DNA of 64,000 bases from Carbonatibacter sp965199245 (GCA_965199245.1 CBDAQP010000001.1:186001-250000); one strand, 5' to 3'. Positions 34,911-43,645 are shown, counted from the first letter of the stretch. Notes: generated by a model not told the origin, from the sequence alone. Translations and numbers: made by a program.

Positions 34911-36002
34911 TTACTGGATAAGGCTGATCCATTCCGGCCCCAGCTCGTATTTTCTGGTTTTGTTGGATGTGCCGTGCTGGATCAGGAAGTCTTCATCAAC
35001 CCATTTTTTGCAAATGTTTAGGGTTGAACGCGGGTGAAGTTCCAGCAAGGCAGCAATCTGGGCAGTGGTGACAAATCGGCTTTCCCAGAACAGGGAAAGC
35101 GTCAGCTTTTGCCGTTGATCCAGCTCCCGAAGCAAAGCGGATTGATCTGTCCCCTGTCCTGCCTGTGACGCTGCTTCTGAGGCCTGAATGCGTATCTTGG
35201 CAAATGCGTCAGCCATGCCCTCGCAGAAATACACAATCCATTTTGTAATGTCGGCTTCAGTTCGTCCAAAATAGTAATTGTGGGAGCCGCCGATTGTCAG
35301 GGCATCGTAGTAGCTTTGCAGGTTCTTGGCATAGTATTCTTCAAGGGAATAAATGCCCTTCAGGCCATAGCCGGATTTATGCAGGACAACATTCGTCAGG
35401 AGCCGTGCCGTTCTTCCATTCCCGTCATAGTAAGGGTGGATGGTCGCAAACTGATAATGGGCGATTGCTGCAATAATCGGCGCAGGCAGGTCCGTGGTTT
35501 TCTGCCGTTCATTGATCCAGGACATCATGTCAGCCATCAAGGCAGGCACATCACCCGCTTCAGGTGGCATGTAAACGATGCCGCCTGTGGCACTGTCCTT
35601 GATGACATTCTGCCCGTCCCGGTATGGCGTGGCTTTTTGTCTGCCATCCATGACCAGGCCATGAATGGTTTTTACGTCCTGTTCCAGAATGTCTTCATCG
35701 AGCTTGCCGATCAGCGTGTCCGCATAATCCAGTGCCTGATAGTAGTTTTTGACCTCTTGCTCGTCGCGCTCCCTGTTCGGGAATGTCCCGCCATGCAGGA
35801 CATTCTCGACCTGTTCAGGTGTCAGACGGTTGCCCTCAATCTGCGTTGAATAATGGGTGGCTGTCAGTCGTGCAGATTCCCGCAAGGATTCGAGAACCTG
35901 GACTGTTATGGGGAGCGCGGAAACCGCTTGCCGTGAGGCCTCAATATCCATCAATATTTTGGTCAGGGATGGTGTAATCTGAAACTTTGGGGTGAAAGCC
36001 AT
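34911..36002 (-). CDS. Fic-domain protein (predicted AMP-transferase) with C-terminal winged helix
   Basis: Protein of 363 aa. The N-terminal inhibitory helix motif is S52-TQIEGN58, matching [S/T]xxxE[G/N] of self-inhibited class II Fic proteins. The Fic core has the catalytic motif H189-PYYDGNGR197 and the flap region GIVYMPPEAGDVP. A C-terminal winged helix follows (about 295-363; TAQIAALLELHPRSTLNICKKW). The start at 36002 has AGAGGA upstream and a typical N-terminus. It probably AMPylates a target protein, with the winged helix contributing DNA binding or autoregulation. No separate antitoxin is seen. It sits among IS remnants, suggesting acquisition by transfer. Confidence 0.9.
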   Translation of the reverse strand: MAFTPKFQITPSLTKILMDIEASRQAVSALPITVQVLESLRESARLTATHYSTQIEGNRLTPEQVENVLHGGTFPNRERDEQEVKNYYQALDYADTLIGKLDEDILEQDVKTIHGLVMDGRQKATPYRDGQNVIKDSATGGIVYMPPEAGDVPALMADMMSWINERQKTTDLPAPIIAAIAHYQFATIHPYYDGNGRTARLLTNVVLHKSGYGLKGIYSLEEYYAKNLQSYYDALTIGGSHNYYFGRTEADITKWIVYFCEGMADAFAKIRIQASEAASQAGQGTDQSALLRELDQRQKLTLSLFWESRFVTTAQIAALLELHPRSTLNICKKWVDEDFLIQHGTSNKTRKYELGPEWISLIQ

Positions 36003-36096
36003 GCGGTTCCTCTTTGGGGTTTTGCATCCAGACCACTCTAGCAAACTTCTGATAAAATTCCAATATAATTCCGATAGACAATCCATTATAATGTGC

Positions 36097-36924
36097 TTAG
36101 AAGCTGTCTAACAACTATTAACTATTTATCAATAAATTGTCTTTAATAATTTTCGGTATGACTTATGATACTGATCTCACCGATGCGCAATGGTCTCTGT
36201 TGCGCGGATATTTTGAGCACCGCAATGGCGGTGGCCGTCCCTTCAAACACTCGCCCAGAAATATATTAAATGCCTGTTTTTACGTTCTGAAAACAGGCTG
36301 TCAGTGGCGACTTCTTCCCAAAGATTTCCCGCCATGGCAGACCGTTCACGGCCATTTCAGTCGCTGGAAGAAGGATGGAACCTGGCAGATTATCCTGCGT
36401 GACCTCCATGGCGTGCTCCGGCTGCTTGAGGGCCGGAACAAACAGGCAAGCGCAGCCATTATCGACTCACAATCGCTCAAGGCCCCGACAAAAAAAAGGG
36501 GGCCGGCAAAAAAGTGAAGGGAATCAAGCGGCATTTATGGGTGGATCTGCTCGGGTTTCCGCTACATCTGGTGGTGCATGATGCTGGAATACAGGATCGC
36601 GGCCCGCATTCTCTTGAACGATATAAAGAAAAAGCATGGAAGGCTGCAATTGTTCCGGGCTGGTTATCGCGGGCCGATCATGGACGCATTGGCCAATCAG
36701 GAAAAACTGAAAATCGGGATCGTAAAGCGAGGTGAAGAAAAAGCGTTCAAGCTGCTGCCAAAGTGCTGGATTGTTGAGCGATCTTTCGCATGGCTGGAGC
36801 CTGCAAGGCGGCTGGCAAAACATTACGAAAATCTCGACAAAACGCAGGAAGCCATGATACGGCTACGCTTCATATAAATCGCACTCAACAGAATTATAAA
36901 ACTTATTTGTTAGACAGCTTCTAA
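36097..36924 (+). mobile_element. IS5-family insertion sequence (828 bp)
   Basis: Bounded by perfect 18-bp inverted repeats TTAGAAGCTGTCTAACAA at 36097-36114 and its complement at 36907-36924. It encodes a two-frame transposase. The outermost TTAG/CTAA fits the YTAR targets of IS5 relatives, so the true element edge may be three or four bases further in. Confidence 0.88.
36158..36877 (+). pseudogene. IS5-family transposase, two-ORF type with one extra frameshift
   Basis: The first frame (36158-36517) starts MTYDTDLTDAQWSLLRGYFE and contains GGRPFKHSPRNILNACFYVL and QWRLLPKDFPPWQTVHGHF. At an A8G5 tract (about 36490-36502) a -1 shift gives KGAGKKVKGIKRHLWVD, continuing to VVHDAGIQDR, as in two-ORF IS5 relatives that use programmed frameshifting. 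A second shift (+1, near 36595-36600) is needed to reach AARILLNDIKKKHGRLQL and WIVERSFAWLEPARRLAKHYE. The first shift may be functional; the second looks like decay. Confidence 0.82.
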
Positions 36925-36990
36925 CGCCTGAAAAATTTGACATCACTGAGCCAAAAGGCTAGTATTATGCCATCGAATTGGAGAAATGCT

Positions 36991-37254
36991 ATGAATAAAT
37001 ACTTCCTTCTTATAATGGCTGTCTTTTTTATGCTATCAAGTGTAGCCAATGCACAGATGTACTGTGACAATTTTGGAAATTGCTCTGGAGGAGGCATAAA
37101 TACGTACACAGATAATTTCGGCAATACTACCGGAACAATTGGAAATGATAGTGTAAATCTCTACACGGACATTTTCGGAAACACCACTGGAACTATCGGA
37201 GGCAGAAGTGTTAATTGTTATACAGATAACTTTGGAAACACAAACTGTAACTAG
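36991..37254 (+). CDS. Small secreted repeat protein (DNFGN repeats)
   Basis: Protein of 87 aa with a signal peptide (1-22, cleavage ANA-QM) and a mature part of three or four short repeats built on [YC]xDNFGN[TC]xGTIG and S-V-N. Cys residues occur in the first (MYCDNFGNCSG) and last (NCYTDNFGNTNCN) repeats and could form a disulfide. GGAG lies eight bases before the ATG. Its base composition is much more AT-rich than the surroundings, which points to transfer. Short secreted proteins of this repeat type occur in other proteobacteria; function unknown. Confidence 0.75.
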   Translation: MNKYFLLIMAVFFMLSSVANAQMYCDNFGNCSGGGINTYTDNFGNTTGTIGNDSVNLYTDIFGNTTGTIGGRSVNCYTDNFGNTNCN

Positions 37255-37581
37255 CCAAGACGATCTTTTTCAACAGCCTTAAATTCCTGATCGATACTAA
37301 ATAGAGTTGCCTGTAATCCGGTCATTTCTTGCCAGTGGCGCACAATCACATCCACATATTTAGGATCAAGCTCAATCAATCGCGCCTGTCGCCCGGTATG
37401 TTCTGCTGCAATCAGTGTTGAGCCAGGCCCACCAAAGGGATCGAGCACAATATCCAATGTCTTGCTGGAATTCTTAATCCCACGCACCACCAGATCAACC
37501 GGCTTCATAGTCGGGTGTAGATCATTCTTCTGCGGTTTGTTATAAAACCAGACATCACCCTGGTCACGCGCACCGCACCCA
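37251..37581 (-). pseudogene. DNA methylase (N4/N6 type), C-terminal fragment
   Basis: The last about 105 residues of a beta-class DNA methyltransferase: DVWFYNKPQKNDLHPTMKP, then LDPFGGPGSTLIAAEHTGR with the AdoMet-binding FxGxGST motif, and LIELDPKYVDVIVRHWQ. The catalytic DPPY half is missing; the 5' side is cut by the IS630 fragment that begins at 37582. The type is common in phages and integrated elements. Confidence 0.8.
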
Positions 37582-37881
37582 TCACAGGTCGAACCCGGTG
37601 CCCATGTTGTCATCATCCTTGATCAGGCGGGCTGGCACACCACCGGCACACTGGATATCCCGGACAATATCACCCTCTTGCCGCTGCCGCCACGCAGCAC
37701 GGCCCCGGTCGAAAATGTCTGGCAATATTTGCGACAAAACTGGCTGCGTCTTTGACAATCAGGACCAGATCGTTTCCCTCTGTTGTGACGCATGGAACAA
37801 CCTCACCGACAGGCCATCGAAAATCATGTCCATTGGATACAGAAAATGGCCCCATGGGTTCTAACTTTCAGGAAATGGTAT
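37582..37881 (+). mobile_element. IS630-family remnant, copy 2 (right-hand 300 bp)
   Basis: Closely matches the right end of the copy at 33527-34652, in the same orientation: VVIILDQAGWHTTGTLDIPD, then PVENVWQYLRQNWL, and it ends at the same GGAAATGGTAT terminus. It retains an intact AGWH-encoding frame where copy 1 is damaged, and lacks a few bases near 37745. The hpaI stop lies 15 bases beyond. Confidence 0.85.
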
Positions 37882-37895
37882 AAACACAGCGCAGA

Positions 37896-38663
37896 TCAGC
37901 GCAGGGCGGCAGCGGCGCGGGCGGCCTGGCGCAGGGTGCTTGCGAACAGTGTCACATCGATTGCAGTTGCCATAAAACGCGCACCCGCCGCCAAACAGGA
38001 TTTTTGTAAATCCGGTTGCAAGGCCATGACCCCCGCCGCCTTGCCCGATGCGGCGATGCGGCGCAAGGCATCAAGGACAGTGTCTTCGACAGCAGCAAGC
38101 TGTCCAATATGCCCCAAATCCGCCGCGAGATCAGAGGGGCCGATAAAAACACCGTCAATTCCCCCGACTGTCAAAATGTCATCGAGGGCCGCCAGGCCCT
38201 TGCGGTTTTCAACCTGAACCAACAGACAGATTTCATCGCGGGCCGTGGTCAGATAGTCGGGAATGGCGGCAAAGTCAGACGCACGGGCCAAAGCCGACCC
38301 GACCCCGCGCACACCGTGGGGCGGATAGGTCACTGCGCGCACCAGTTCGCGGGCCTGATCCGCGCTTTCGACCATTGGAATCAACAGGGTCTGCGCCCCG
38401 GCATCCAGGAGCTGTTTAATCATCCATGTTTCACCGACAACCGGACGGACAATCGCAGGGCTTGGCGACCCCTTAATGACCTGAAGCTGTGCCATAATCG
38501 ACCGCAAATCATTGGGCGCATGTTCGCCATCAATCATCAGCCAGTCAAATCCGGCTCCCGCCGCGATTTCGGCACTGTAGGGATCCGCCAGACCAAGCCA
38601 GCAGCCCATCTGCGGCCTGTCCGTACGCAATGCGGCCTTGAAGGGATTATGTGGTGCGGGCAT
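37896..38663 (-). CDS. hpaI: 4-hydroxy-2-oxoheptanedioate (HpcH/HpaI) aldolase
   Basis: Class II aldolase of 255 aa splitting 4-hydroxy-2-oxoheptane-1,7-dioate into pyruvate and succinate semialdehyde, the last hpa step. Motifs: WLMIDGEHAPND, IVRP, the metal Glu in LVQVENRKGL, and IGPSDLAADLGHIG. ATG at 38663 has GAGGAAAA upstream; it overlaps the hpaH end by 17 bases. Last gene of the leftward hpa operon. Confidence 0.95.
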   Translation of the reverse strand: MPAPHNPFKAALRTDRPQMGCWLGLADPYSAEIAAGAGFDWLMIDGEHAPNDLRSIMAQLQVIKGSPSPAIVRPVVGETWMIKQLLDAGAQTLLIPMVESADQARELVRAVTYPPHGVRGVGSALARASDFAAIPDYLTTARDEICLLVQVENRKGLAALDDILTVGGIDGVFIGPSDLAADLGHIGQLAAVEDTVLDALRRIAASGKAAGVMALQPDLQKSCLAAGARFMATAIDVTLFASTLRQAARAAAALR

Positions 38664-39489
38664 GATGGTTTTCCTCCTGTGCGAAGTTAATCTCAACCGA
38701 TCCAAAGGCCCCAAAATCGGCGCGAATGTTTGTCCCGGGGGGACATTCGACAGGACGGATAAAACTGCCCGACAGGATCACCTGCCCCGGGGCGATGGAC
38801 TGACCATATTGGGCCATCCGACGGGCCAGCCAGACCACACTTTCGACGGGGTCATTCAAAACACCAGCCCCCAATCCGGTTTCCTCGATCACGCCATCGC
38901 GAAAGGTCAGGGCCCCCACCCAACGCAAATCAAAATCATCAATGCCATGACGTTCCCGACCCAGAACAATTCCCGCATTGGCGGCATTGTCACTAATTGT
39001 ATCCAGAACAGTGCGCGCCTGCCCCGTTTGGGGGTCGGTTCGGTGAATGCGGGTATCCAGAATCTCGATAGCAGGGGCCAGATAACCGGTTGCCGCGAGA
39101 ACATCGCGACGGGTGAGATCAGCCCCCCCCAATGCCTGTTTCATGACAAAGGCCAGTTCAACCTCGATACGCGGCTGGATAAAACGCCCCGCCGGAACCG
39201 TCGTCCCCTGTTCAAAAATCATATCATCAAAAAGCAACCCGCTATCGGGAATATCAATACCCAGCGCGGACTGCATGGCGCGCGAGGTCAAACCGATTTT
39301 CCACCCCACCAGCCGACGGCCCGCCGCCAGCTTGGCCCGAAAAATGGCATTTTGGATGGCATAGGCATCATCCATCGTCATATCAGGATGACGCAGGGTC
39401 AGGAGGGTGATTTGTTCGCGCGTTGATTCCGCCTGTAACAGGTCAGCGGCGGCGCGGGCGTGGTCGTCCGGAGTCATCTTGGCGGTCAC
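38647..39489 (-). CDS. hpaH: 2-oxo-hept-4-ene-1,7-dioate hydratase
   Basis: Hydratase of 280 aa in the fumarylacetoacetase-fold 2-hydroxypentadienoate hydratase family. Motifs: GWKIGLTSRAMQ, then PRIEVELAFVMKQ with the metal-binding Glu pair. The GTG at 39489 overlaps the hpaG stop (GTGA); an in-frame ATG at 39477 is a second option. It adds water to the ring-cleavage product before aldol cleavage by HpaI. Confidence 0.95.
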   Translation of the reverse strand: MTAKMTPDDHARAAADLLQAESTREQITLLTLRHPDMTMDDAYAIQNAIFRAKLAAGRRLVGWKIGLTSRAMQSALGIDIPDSGLLFDDMIFEQGTTVPAGRFIQPRIEVELAFVMKQALGGADLTRRDVLAATGYLAPAIEILDTRIHRTDPQTGQARTVLDTISDNAANAGIVLGRERHGIDDFDLRWVGALTFRDGVIEETGLGAGVLNDPVESVVWLARRMAQYGQSIAPGQVILSGSFIRPVECPPGTNIRADFGAFGSVEINFAQEENHHARTT

Positions 39490-40340
39490 AGGATTTCGTC
39501 CTCTACCCTGTTGCGCAAGGTTCCAATTCCGTCAACCGTGACCTCGACCACATCGCCGGGTTCGAGATAGCGCGGCGGATCAAAGCGCGCCCCTGCTCCG
39601 GTCGGCGTCCCCGTCACAATCACATCGCCAGGGCGCAGAGTCATAAAGGTCGAAATATAGGCAATTTCTTCGCGAATGGGGAAAATCATGCGATTGAGGC
39701 TGTCATCCTGACGCGACTCACCATTGACATGGGTCGTGATTCGGGCCTGATCCAGTTGGGCCGGGTCGCGAAACGGCACAAGCCACGGCCCCATTGCCCC
39801 GGAACGATCCCAGTTCTTACCCTGCGTGACGTTGAATTTGGCATGACGCACCCAGTCACGGATTGTCCCCTCGTTACAAAGAGTCAAGGCCGCGATATGG
39901 TCGTAGGCCGCTGTGGCCTTGATCCGGCGGCCCTCTTTGCCAATCACAACAGCGACCTCCCCCTCATAATCGAGCGTTTCGCTTTCAGGGGGACGAATCA
40001 AGGGACAGTCATGTCCGGTGAACCCACTGGCAAAGCGGGGAAAAAGCGACATATACTGCGGCTGGGCCGTGCCGTCCCTATATTCCGCATTACGATCAGG
40101 AAAATTCACTCCAACGCAGAGGATGCGCCGCGCATCGGGCAAAACCATATCATACACAAAATCACGATGGGTCGCCGCTTGCCCCTGCGCGGCGGTCATG
40201 AGTTCATCAAGTCCGCCCGCAACAACCGCGTCGTAAAGTGTCGCCCACTGTGGGAACTGTGGGGACAGGGCAATTGCGCCCTCTGGCGTGATTGCCCCAT
40301 AGAATCGCGCCCCATCGGCGCGAAAACTTGCCAAGGCCAT
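39486..40340 (-). CDS. hpaG: Fumarylacetoacetate hydrolase-family isomerase/decarboxylase
   Basis: FAH-fold protein of 284 aa. The motif DYEGEVAVVIGKEGRRI holds metal-binding acidic residues, followed by GPWLVPF and DVIVTGTPTGAG. By position it does the HpaG step, decarboxylation and isomerisation of 5-oxopent-3-ene-1,2,5-tricarboxylate. It is a single-domain version rather than the fused two-domain HpaG of enterobacteria, so it may be paired with another subunit or act alone. Confidence 0.88.
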   Translation of the reverse strand: MALASFRADGARFYGAITPEGAIALSPQFPQWATLYDAVVAGGLDELMTAAQGQAATHRDFVYDMVLPDARRILCVGVNFPDRNAEYRDGTAQPQYMSLFPRFASGFTGHDCPLIRPPESETLDYEGEVAVVIGKEGRRIKATAAYDHIAALTLCNEGTIRDWVRHAKFNVTQGKNWDRSGAMGPWLVPFRDPAQLDQARITTHVNGESRQDDSLNRMIFPIREEIAYISTFMTLRPGDVIVTGTPTGAGARFDPPRYLEPGDVVEVTVDGIGTLRNRVEDEIL

Positions 40341-40378
40341 TTTTGGTCTCCTCTTTAATTCCGTGGAGGTTAGGGGGA

Positions 40379-41362
40379 TCAGGGCGCGATAATGGGCGTG
40401 GCCTTCAGGTCTGGTTCACGTTGCGGAACGCCGACAAAGCGGGTGCCGTGAGTAAACCAGCTTTCGGGGGCAGGTGCCCCCCAGAGGGTCTGGCGTTGCG
40501 GGTCTTTCAAGTCCCATTTGATCGGTTCAAGATCCGGATCAACAGTTTGATAGTCGGAACAATAGATTTCAACACGATGCCCATCAGGATCGAGGATATA
40601 GAGGAAAAAAGCATTTGAAATACCGTGACGCCCCGGCCCGCGCTCAATGTGATCCACATAGCCCGTTGTGGACATTAAATCCAGCAAATCAATAATGTTC
40701 AGCGGCGTTGGAACCCAAAACGCAACATGATGCAAACGCGGGCCAGCCCCATTGGTAAAGGCCATATCATGCACCCCACCCTTGCGATGCATCCACGCAG
40801 CCCAAAGCCGTTTGCTGTCTTCGTCCTCAGTGTATTCTGTGACACGGAACCCCAGCTCACTATAGAACGCCACACTGTCATCAACGTTGTGTGAAAAGCA
40901 GTTAAAATGGTCAATCCGTAACGGCTTCACTCCGCGATAAAGCGCGTAGTGTTGATGAATAGGCGCGAGACGATCCATCTTATGATAAAATTCAAGCGGA
41001 ATGCCCATGTTATCTGCTGTCAGAAGCGTCCGCCCCTGAAAGGGACGTTCAACCCATTGAACCGGGTGTCCCTCGGCGGTGAAAAACGTAGCGAGTTTAT
41101 CAAGGTCGGCGTCATCAAAGGTTTTAAACCCCATGACCTCCACCGTTCCGGGCCGGTCGGATTTTTTTAAAATCACGCTATGATGCCCGCGTTCTTCCAT
41201 CGCACGGAGATAGATATGACCGGGGTCTTCATCCGCCACCTGAAGCCCGAGAATATCACAATAAAACTTGCGCGACGCCGCAAGGTCGGCGACGTTCAAA
41301 CAGATATGGCTGAGACGCACAATATTAAAACCGGGATAGAGATTCGCTATCGGAAGCGGCAT
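40379..41362 (-). CDS. hpaD: 3,4-dihydroxyphenylacetate 2,3-dioxygenase, type I extradiol
   Basis: Vicinal-oxygen-chelate dioxygenase of 327 aa that opens the ring of homoprotocatechuate. Likely metal ligands: His152 (RIDHFNCF), one of His211/212 (RLHHVAFW) and Glu265 (HRVEIYCSD), the 2-His-1-carboxylate set of the Brevibacterium/Arthrobacter-type enzyme; GPGRHGISNAFFLYILDPDG is characteristic. It differs from the LigB-type HpaD of E. coli. Confidence 0.93.
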   Translation of the reverse strand: MPLPIANLYPGFNIVRLSHICLNVADLAASRKFYCDILGLQVADEDPGHIYLRAMEERGHHSVILKKSDRPGTVEVMGFKTFDDADLDKLATFFTAEGHPVQWVERPFQGRTLLTADNMGIPLEFYHKMDRLAPIHQHYALYRGVKPLRIDHFNCFSHNVDDSVAFYSELGFRVTEYTEDEDSKRLWAAWMHRKGGVHDMAFTNGAGPRLHHVAFWVPTPLNIIDLLDLMSTTGYVDHIERGPGRHGISNAFFLYILDPDGHRVEIYCSDYQTVDPDLEPIKWDLKDPQRQTLWGAPAPESWFTHGTRFVGVPQREPDLKATPIIAP

Positions 41363-41411
41363 TGTGATGACTCCTGTTCACAGATGACCCCGCTTGGGGC
41401 GGGTTTTGGTT

Positions 41412-42929
41412 TTATTCTGCCCCCAGACGCATGATCCTATGCGCCCCGGTTGCAAAGCCGATATGCTTTTGTTCCATGTAAAATTCAAAACTCCAGTCCC
41501 CCCCATCGCGCCCGATGCCACTGGCCTTGACACCGCCAAAGGGGGTGGGGAGATGGCGCACGTTTTCGCTATTGACCCAAATCATTCCGGCCTCCAGCCG
41601 GTCTGTAAAGCGTAGGGCGCGTTGCAGATCATTGGTCCAGAGATAACCCGACAGGCCGTAAGGGGTGTCATTGGCCATTTCAAGGGCGTCTTGCTCTGTT
41701 TTAAAGGCAATGGAGGTCAGGACAGGGCCAAAGATTTCTTCGCGGGCAATCCGCATCCGGTTGGTCGCATTGGTCAGGAGTGTCGGGCGAACAAAATAAC
41801 CGTCGTTGCCCAGTGTGCTCCCCCCGGCAGCGAGGGTTGCGCCGTCTTCTCTGGCGATGTCAAAATAGCTTTTGACCTTGTTATAATGGGTTTCACTGAC
41901 TAGCGGCCCGACCTCGGTCGCAGGGTCGAGCGGATGACCAACCCGTATTCTGTTGACCCGCTGTGCAAGTTTTTGTTCAAAATCCGCGCGGATTGTGTCC
42001 TGTATCAACAGCCGCGAAGACGAGGTACAGCGTTCCCCATTGATCGAATAGATCATAAAAATGACGGCATCCAGTGCACGGTCAAGATCAGCATCATCAA
42101 AAACAATGACCGGATTCTTGCCGCCCAGTTCCATATGAATCCGCTTGAGCGTGTCCGCCCCCTGTTTGGCAATCAGGCTCCCCGTGCGACTTTCCCCCAC
42201 AAAGGCAATGGCTCGAATCAACGGGTGTTCACACAGCTGTTGACCCGTGTCATAACCATAGCCGTTGACTGTGTTGAGCACCCCCGGCGGCAGTCCCGCG
42301 TCCTCGGCAATCTCCACAAGCAGGCGGGCGGTCAGGGGACTGTCTTCGGCGGGTTTATGCACTACGGTACAGCCCGCCGCCAGTGCCGGCGCGATTTTCC
42401 AGGTCGAGAGCATAAAGGGCGTATTCCACGGCGTAATCACCCCAACCGGGCCGATGGGAACACGGGTCGTCACATTCATCAAAGTCGGGGATTTCAGATG
42501 TTGCCCATCGCGGGCCTGAATGGCTTGATCAGCGAAATAGCGAAAGTTCTCCGCACCACGCAAAGCCGCCTTGGACATAAAGCGCAGGGTTTGCCCCGTG
42601 TCCCAACACTCACAGAGGGCGATTTCTTCAGCTCGCGCCTCAATCCCGTCGGCAACCGCCAATAAAATCCTGCGCCGTTCGGTTGCCGGAATTTCCCGCC
42701 AGCTTGCAAAGGCCGCGTGCGCTGCCGTCGCCGCCTTGTCAAGGTCTGCCGCATCGGCACGGGCCACATCGCAAATCACGGTTTTATCAACAGGGGAAGA
42801 GGTCTGAAACACGCCCGCACCGCCCGCGACATCGCAACCCGCAATCCTGTTTTTCAAACCGGATTCTTTAAAGCGGGCCAGATAGCCGTTCAATTTTTCA
42901 ATATTTTCGGCAAGGACAGACATCGTCAT
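41412..42929 (-). CDS. hpaE: 5-carboxymethyl-2-hydroxymuconate semialdehyde dehydrogenase
   Basis: Aldehyde dehydrogenase of 505 aa with general base Glu267 (HMELGGKNP) and nucleophile Cys301 (INGERCTSSSRL). It oxidises the semialdehyde made by HpaD. The ATG overlaps the hpaF stop (ATGA). C-terminal WSFEFYMEQKHIGFATG is characteristic of HpaE. Confidence 0.95.
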   Translation of the reverse strand: MTMSVLAENIEKLNGYLARFKESGLKNRIAGCDVAGGAGVFQTSSPVDKTVICDVARADAADLDKAATAAHAAFASWREIPATERRRILLAVADGIEARAEEIALCECWDTGQTLRFMSKAALRGAENFRYFADQAIQARDGQHLKSPTLMNVTTRVPIGPVGVITPWNTPFMLSTWKIAPALAAGCTVVHKPAEDSPLTARLLVEIAEDAGLPPGVLNTVNGYGYDTGQQLCEHPLIRAIAFVGESRTGSLIAKQGADTLKRIHMELGGKNPVIVFDDADLDRALDAVIFMIYSINGERCTSSSRLLIQDTIRADFEQKLAQRVNRIRVGHPLDPATEVGPLVSETHYNKVKSYFDIAREDGATLAAGGSTLGNDGYFVRPTLLTNATNRMRIAREEIFGPVLTSIAFKTEQDALEMANDTPYGLSGYLWTNDLQRALRFTDRLEAGMIWVNSENVRHLPTPFGGVKASGIGRDGGDWSFEFYMEQKHIGFATGAHRIMRLGAE

Positions 42930-43309
42930 GACTCCAAATAATCACGGATTGTCCCCGTCCTGGGCGACAGGGCAGGATCAATATCGCGCATTTCAAGCGA
43001 TAGGGCCAGGGGCTGTGTATCGAGACAGGGCCGCAAAAAAGACTGCGCCGCCGCGAACAGCAGTGACGTCGCGGATTCTTTCACCGCAGGCGCACGACCT
43101 GCGCGCAAGCGAACAGAAATATCAATATAACCGTGGCGCGGGTTGCCATCGGCAATGGCATAGTGATGCGCCGCAATGGCCCGCACCCGAATCCCCGCAT
43201 CAGGAAAGGCATCAATCGCCGTCGCCGCCTGACGCAAATGTTCACAAAGGGCAGAAAAATCAACATCGTTTTCGAGATTCGCCGAATAATCAATGATAAT
43301 GTGCGGCAC
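42926..43309 (-). CDS. hpaF: 5-carboxymethyl-2-hydroxymuconate delta-isomerase
   Basis: Tautomerase-fold isomerase of 127 aa. Family members begin M-PHIIIDYSANLE with the catalytic Pro at position 2; here GTG at 43309 gives exactly that start and has AAGGA eight bases upstream. A longer frame to 43390 would bury the catalytic Pro and run through the operator palindrome at 43370-43385, so I reject it. First gene of the hpaFEDGHI operon. Confidence 0.92.
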   Translation of the reverse strand: MPHIIIDYSANLENDVDFSALCEHLRQAATAIDAFPDAGIRVRAIAAHHYAIADGNPRHGYIDISVRLRAGRAPAVKESATSLLFAAAQSFLRPCLDTQPLALSLEMRDIDPALSPRTGTIRDYLES

Positions 43310-43369
43310 AGCTTTTTCCTTAAACGCGACCTTTCCCCAAGAGGGCTTTTTTCTCCTAAACACGGCTTT

Positions 43370-43385
43370 AATTAACGTGTTAATT
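43370..43385. promoter_or_regulatory. hpaR: Candidate HpaR operator in hpaF upstream region
   Basis: Perfect inverted repeat AATTAACGTGTTAATT (7-bp arms, 2-bp centre), 61 bases upstream of the hpaF GTG. Size and AT-rich shape fit a MarR-family site, and an HpaR-type MarR protein is encoded at 48659. Functional assignment is inferred. Confidence 0.6.
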
Positions 43386-43645
43386 TTCACCGTAACAGAA
43401 TGCTTTACCCTGTCAAATCATTTTTAATAATGCAATGGCTCACAAATGTCAGGGGATCAGTCACAGCACACCAGAGACGGTGCACAGGCTCCAGGGCATC
43501 AACTATTCTTCGGCGGGTATGGGTCTTAAAGCCAGGTCGGATAACCATTATAGACCAGACATCAAAGCAATCTCCCTGTGACTCAATCAATCTGGTTTGT
43601 TACCCTTGCACACAGAAAAATTAACCGAGAACAGGGGGTAGCCCG

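Noticed and set aside
39423..40358. 311-codon plus-strand frame opposite hpaG
   Set aside because: Antisense to a well-supported FAH-family gene; composition is Arg/His-rich without motifs.
43310..43390. N-terminal extension of HpaF to 43390
   Set aside because: The tautomerase needs Pro directly after the initiator; the GTG at 43309 provides it and has a ribosome site.
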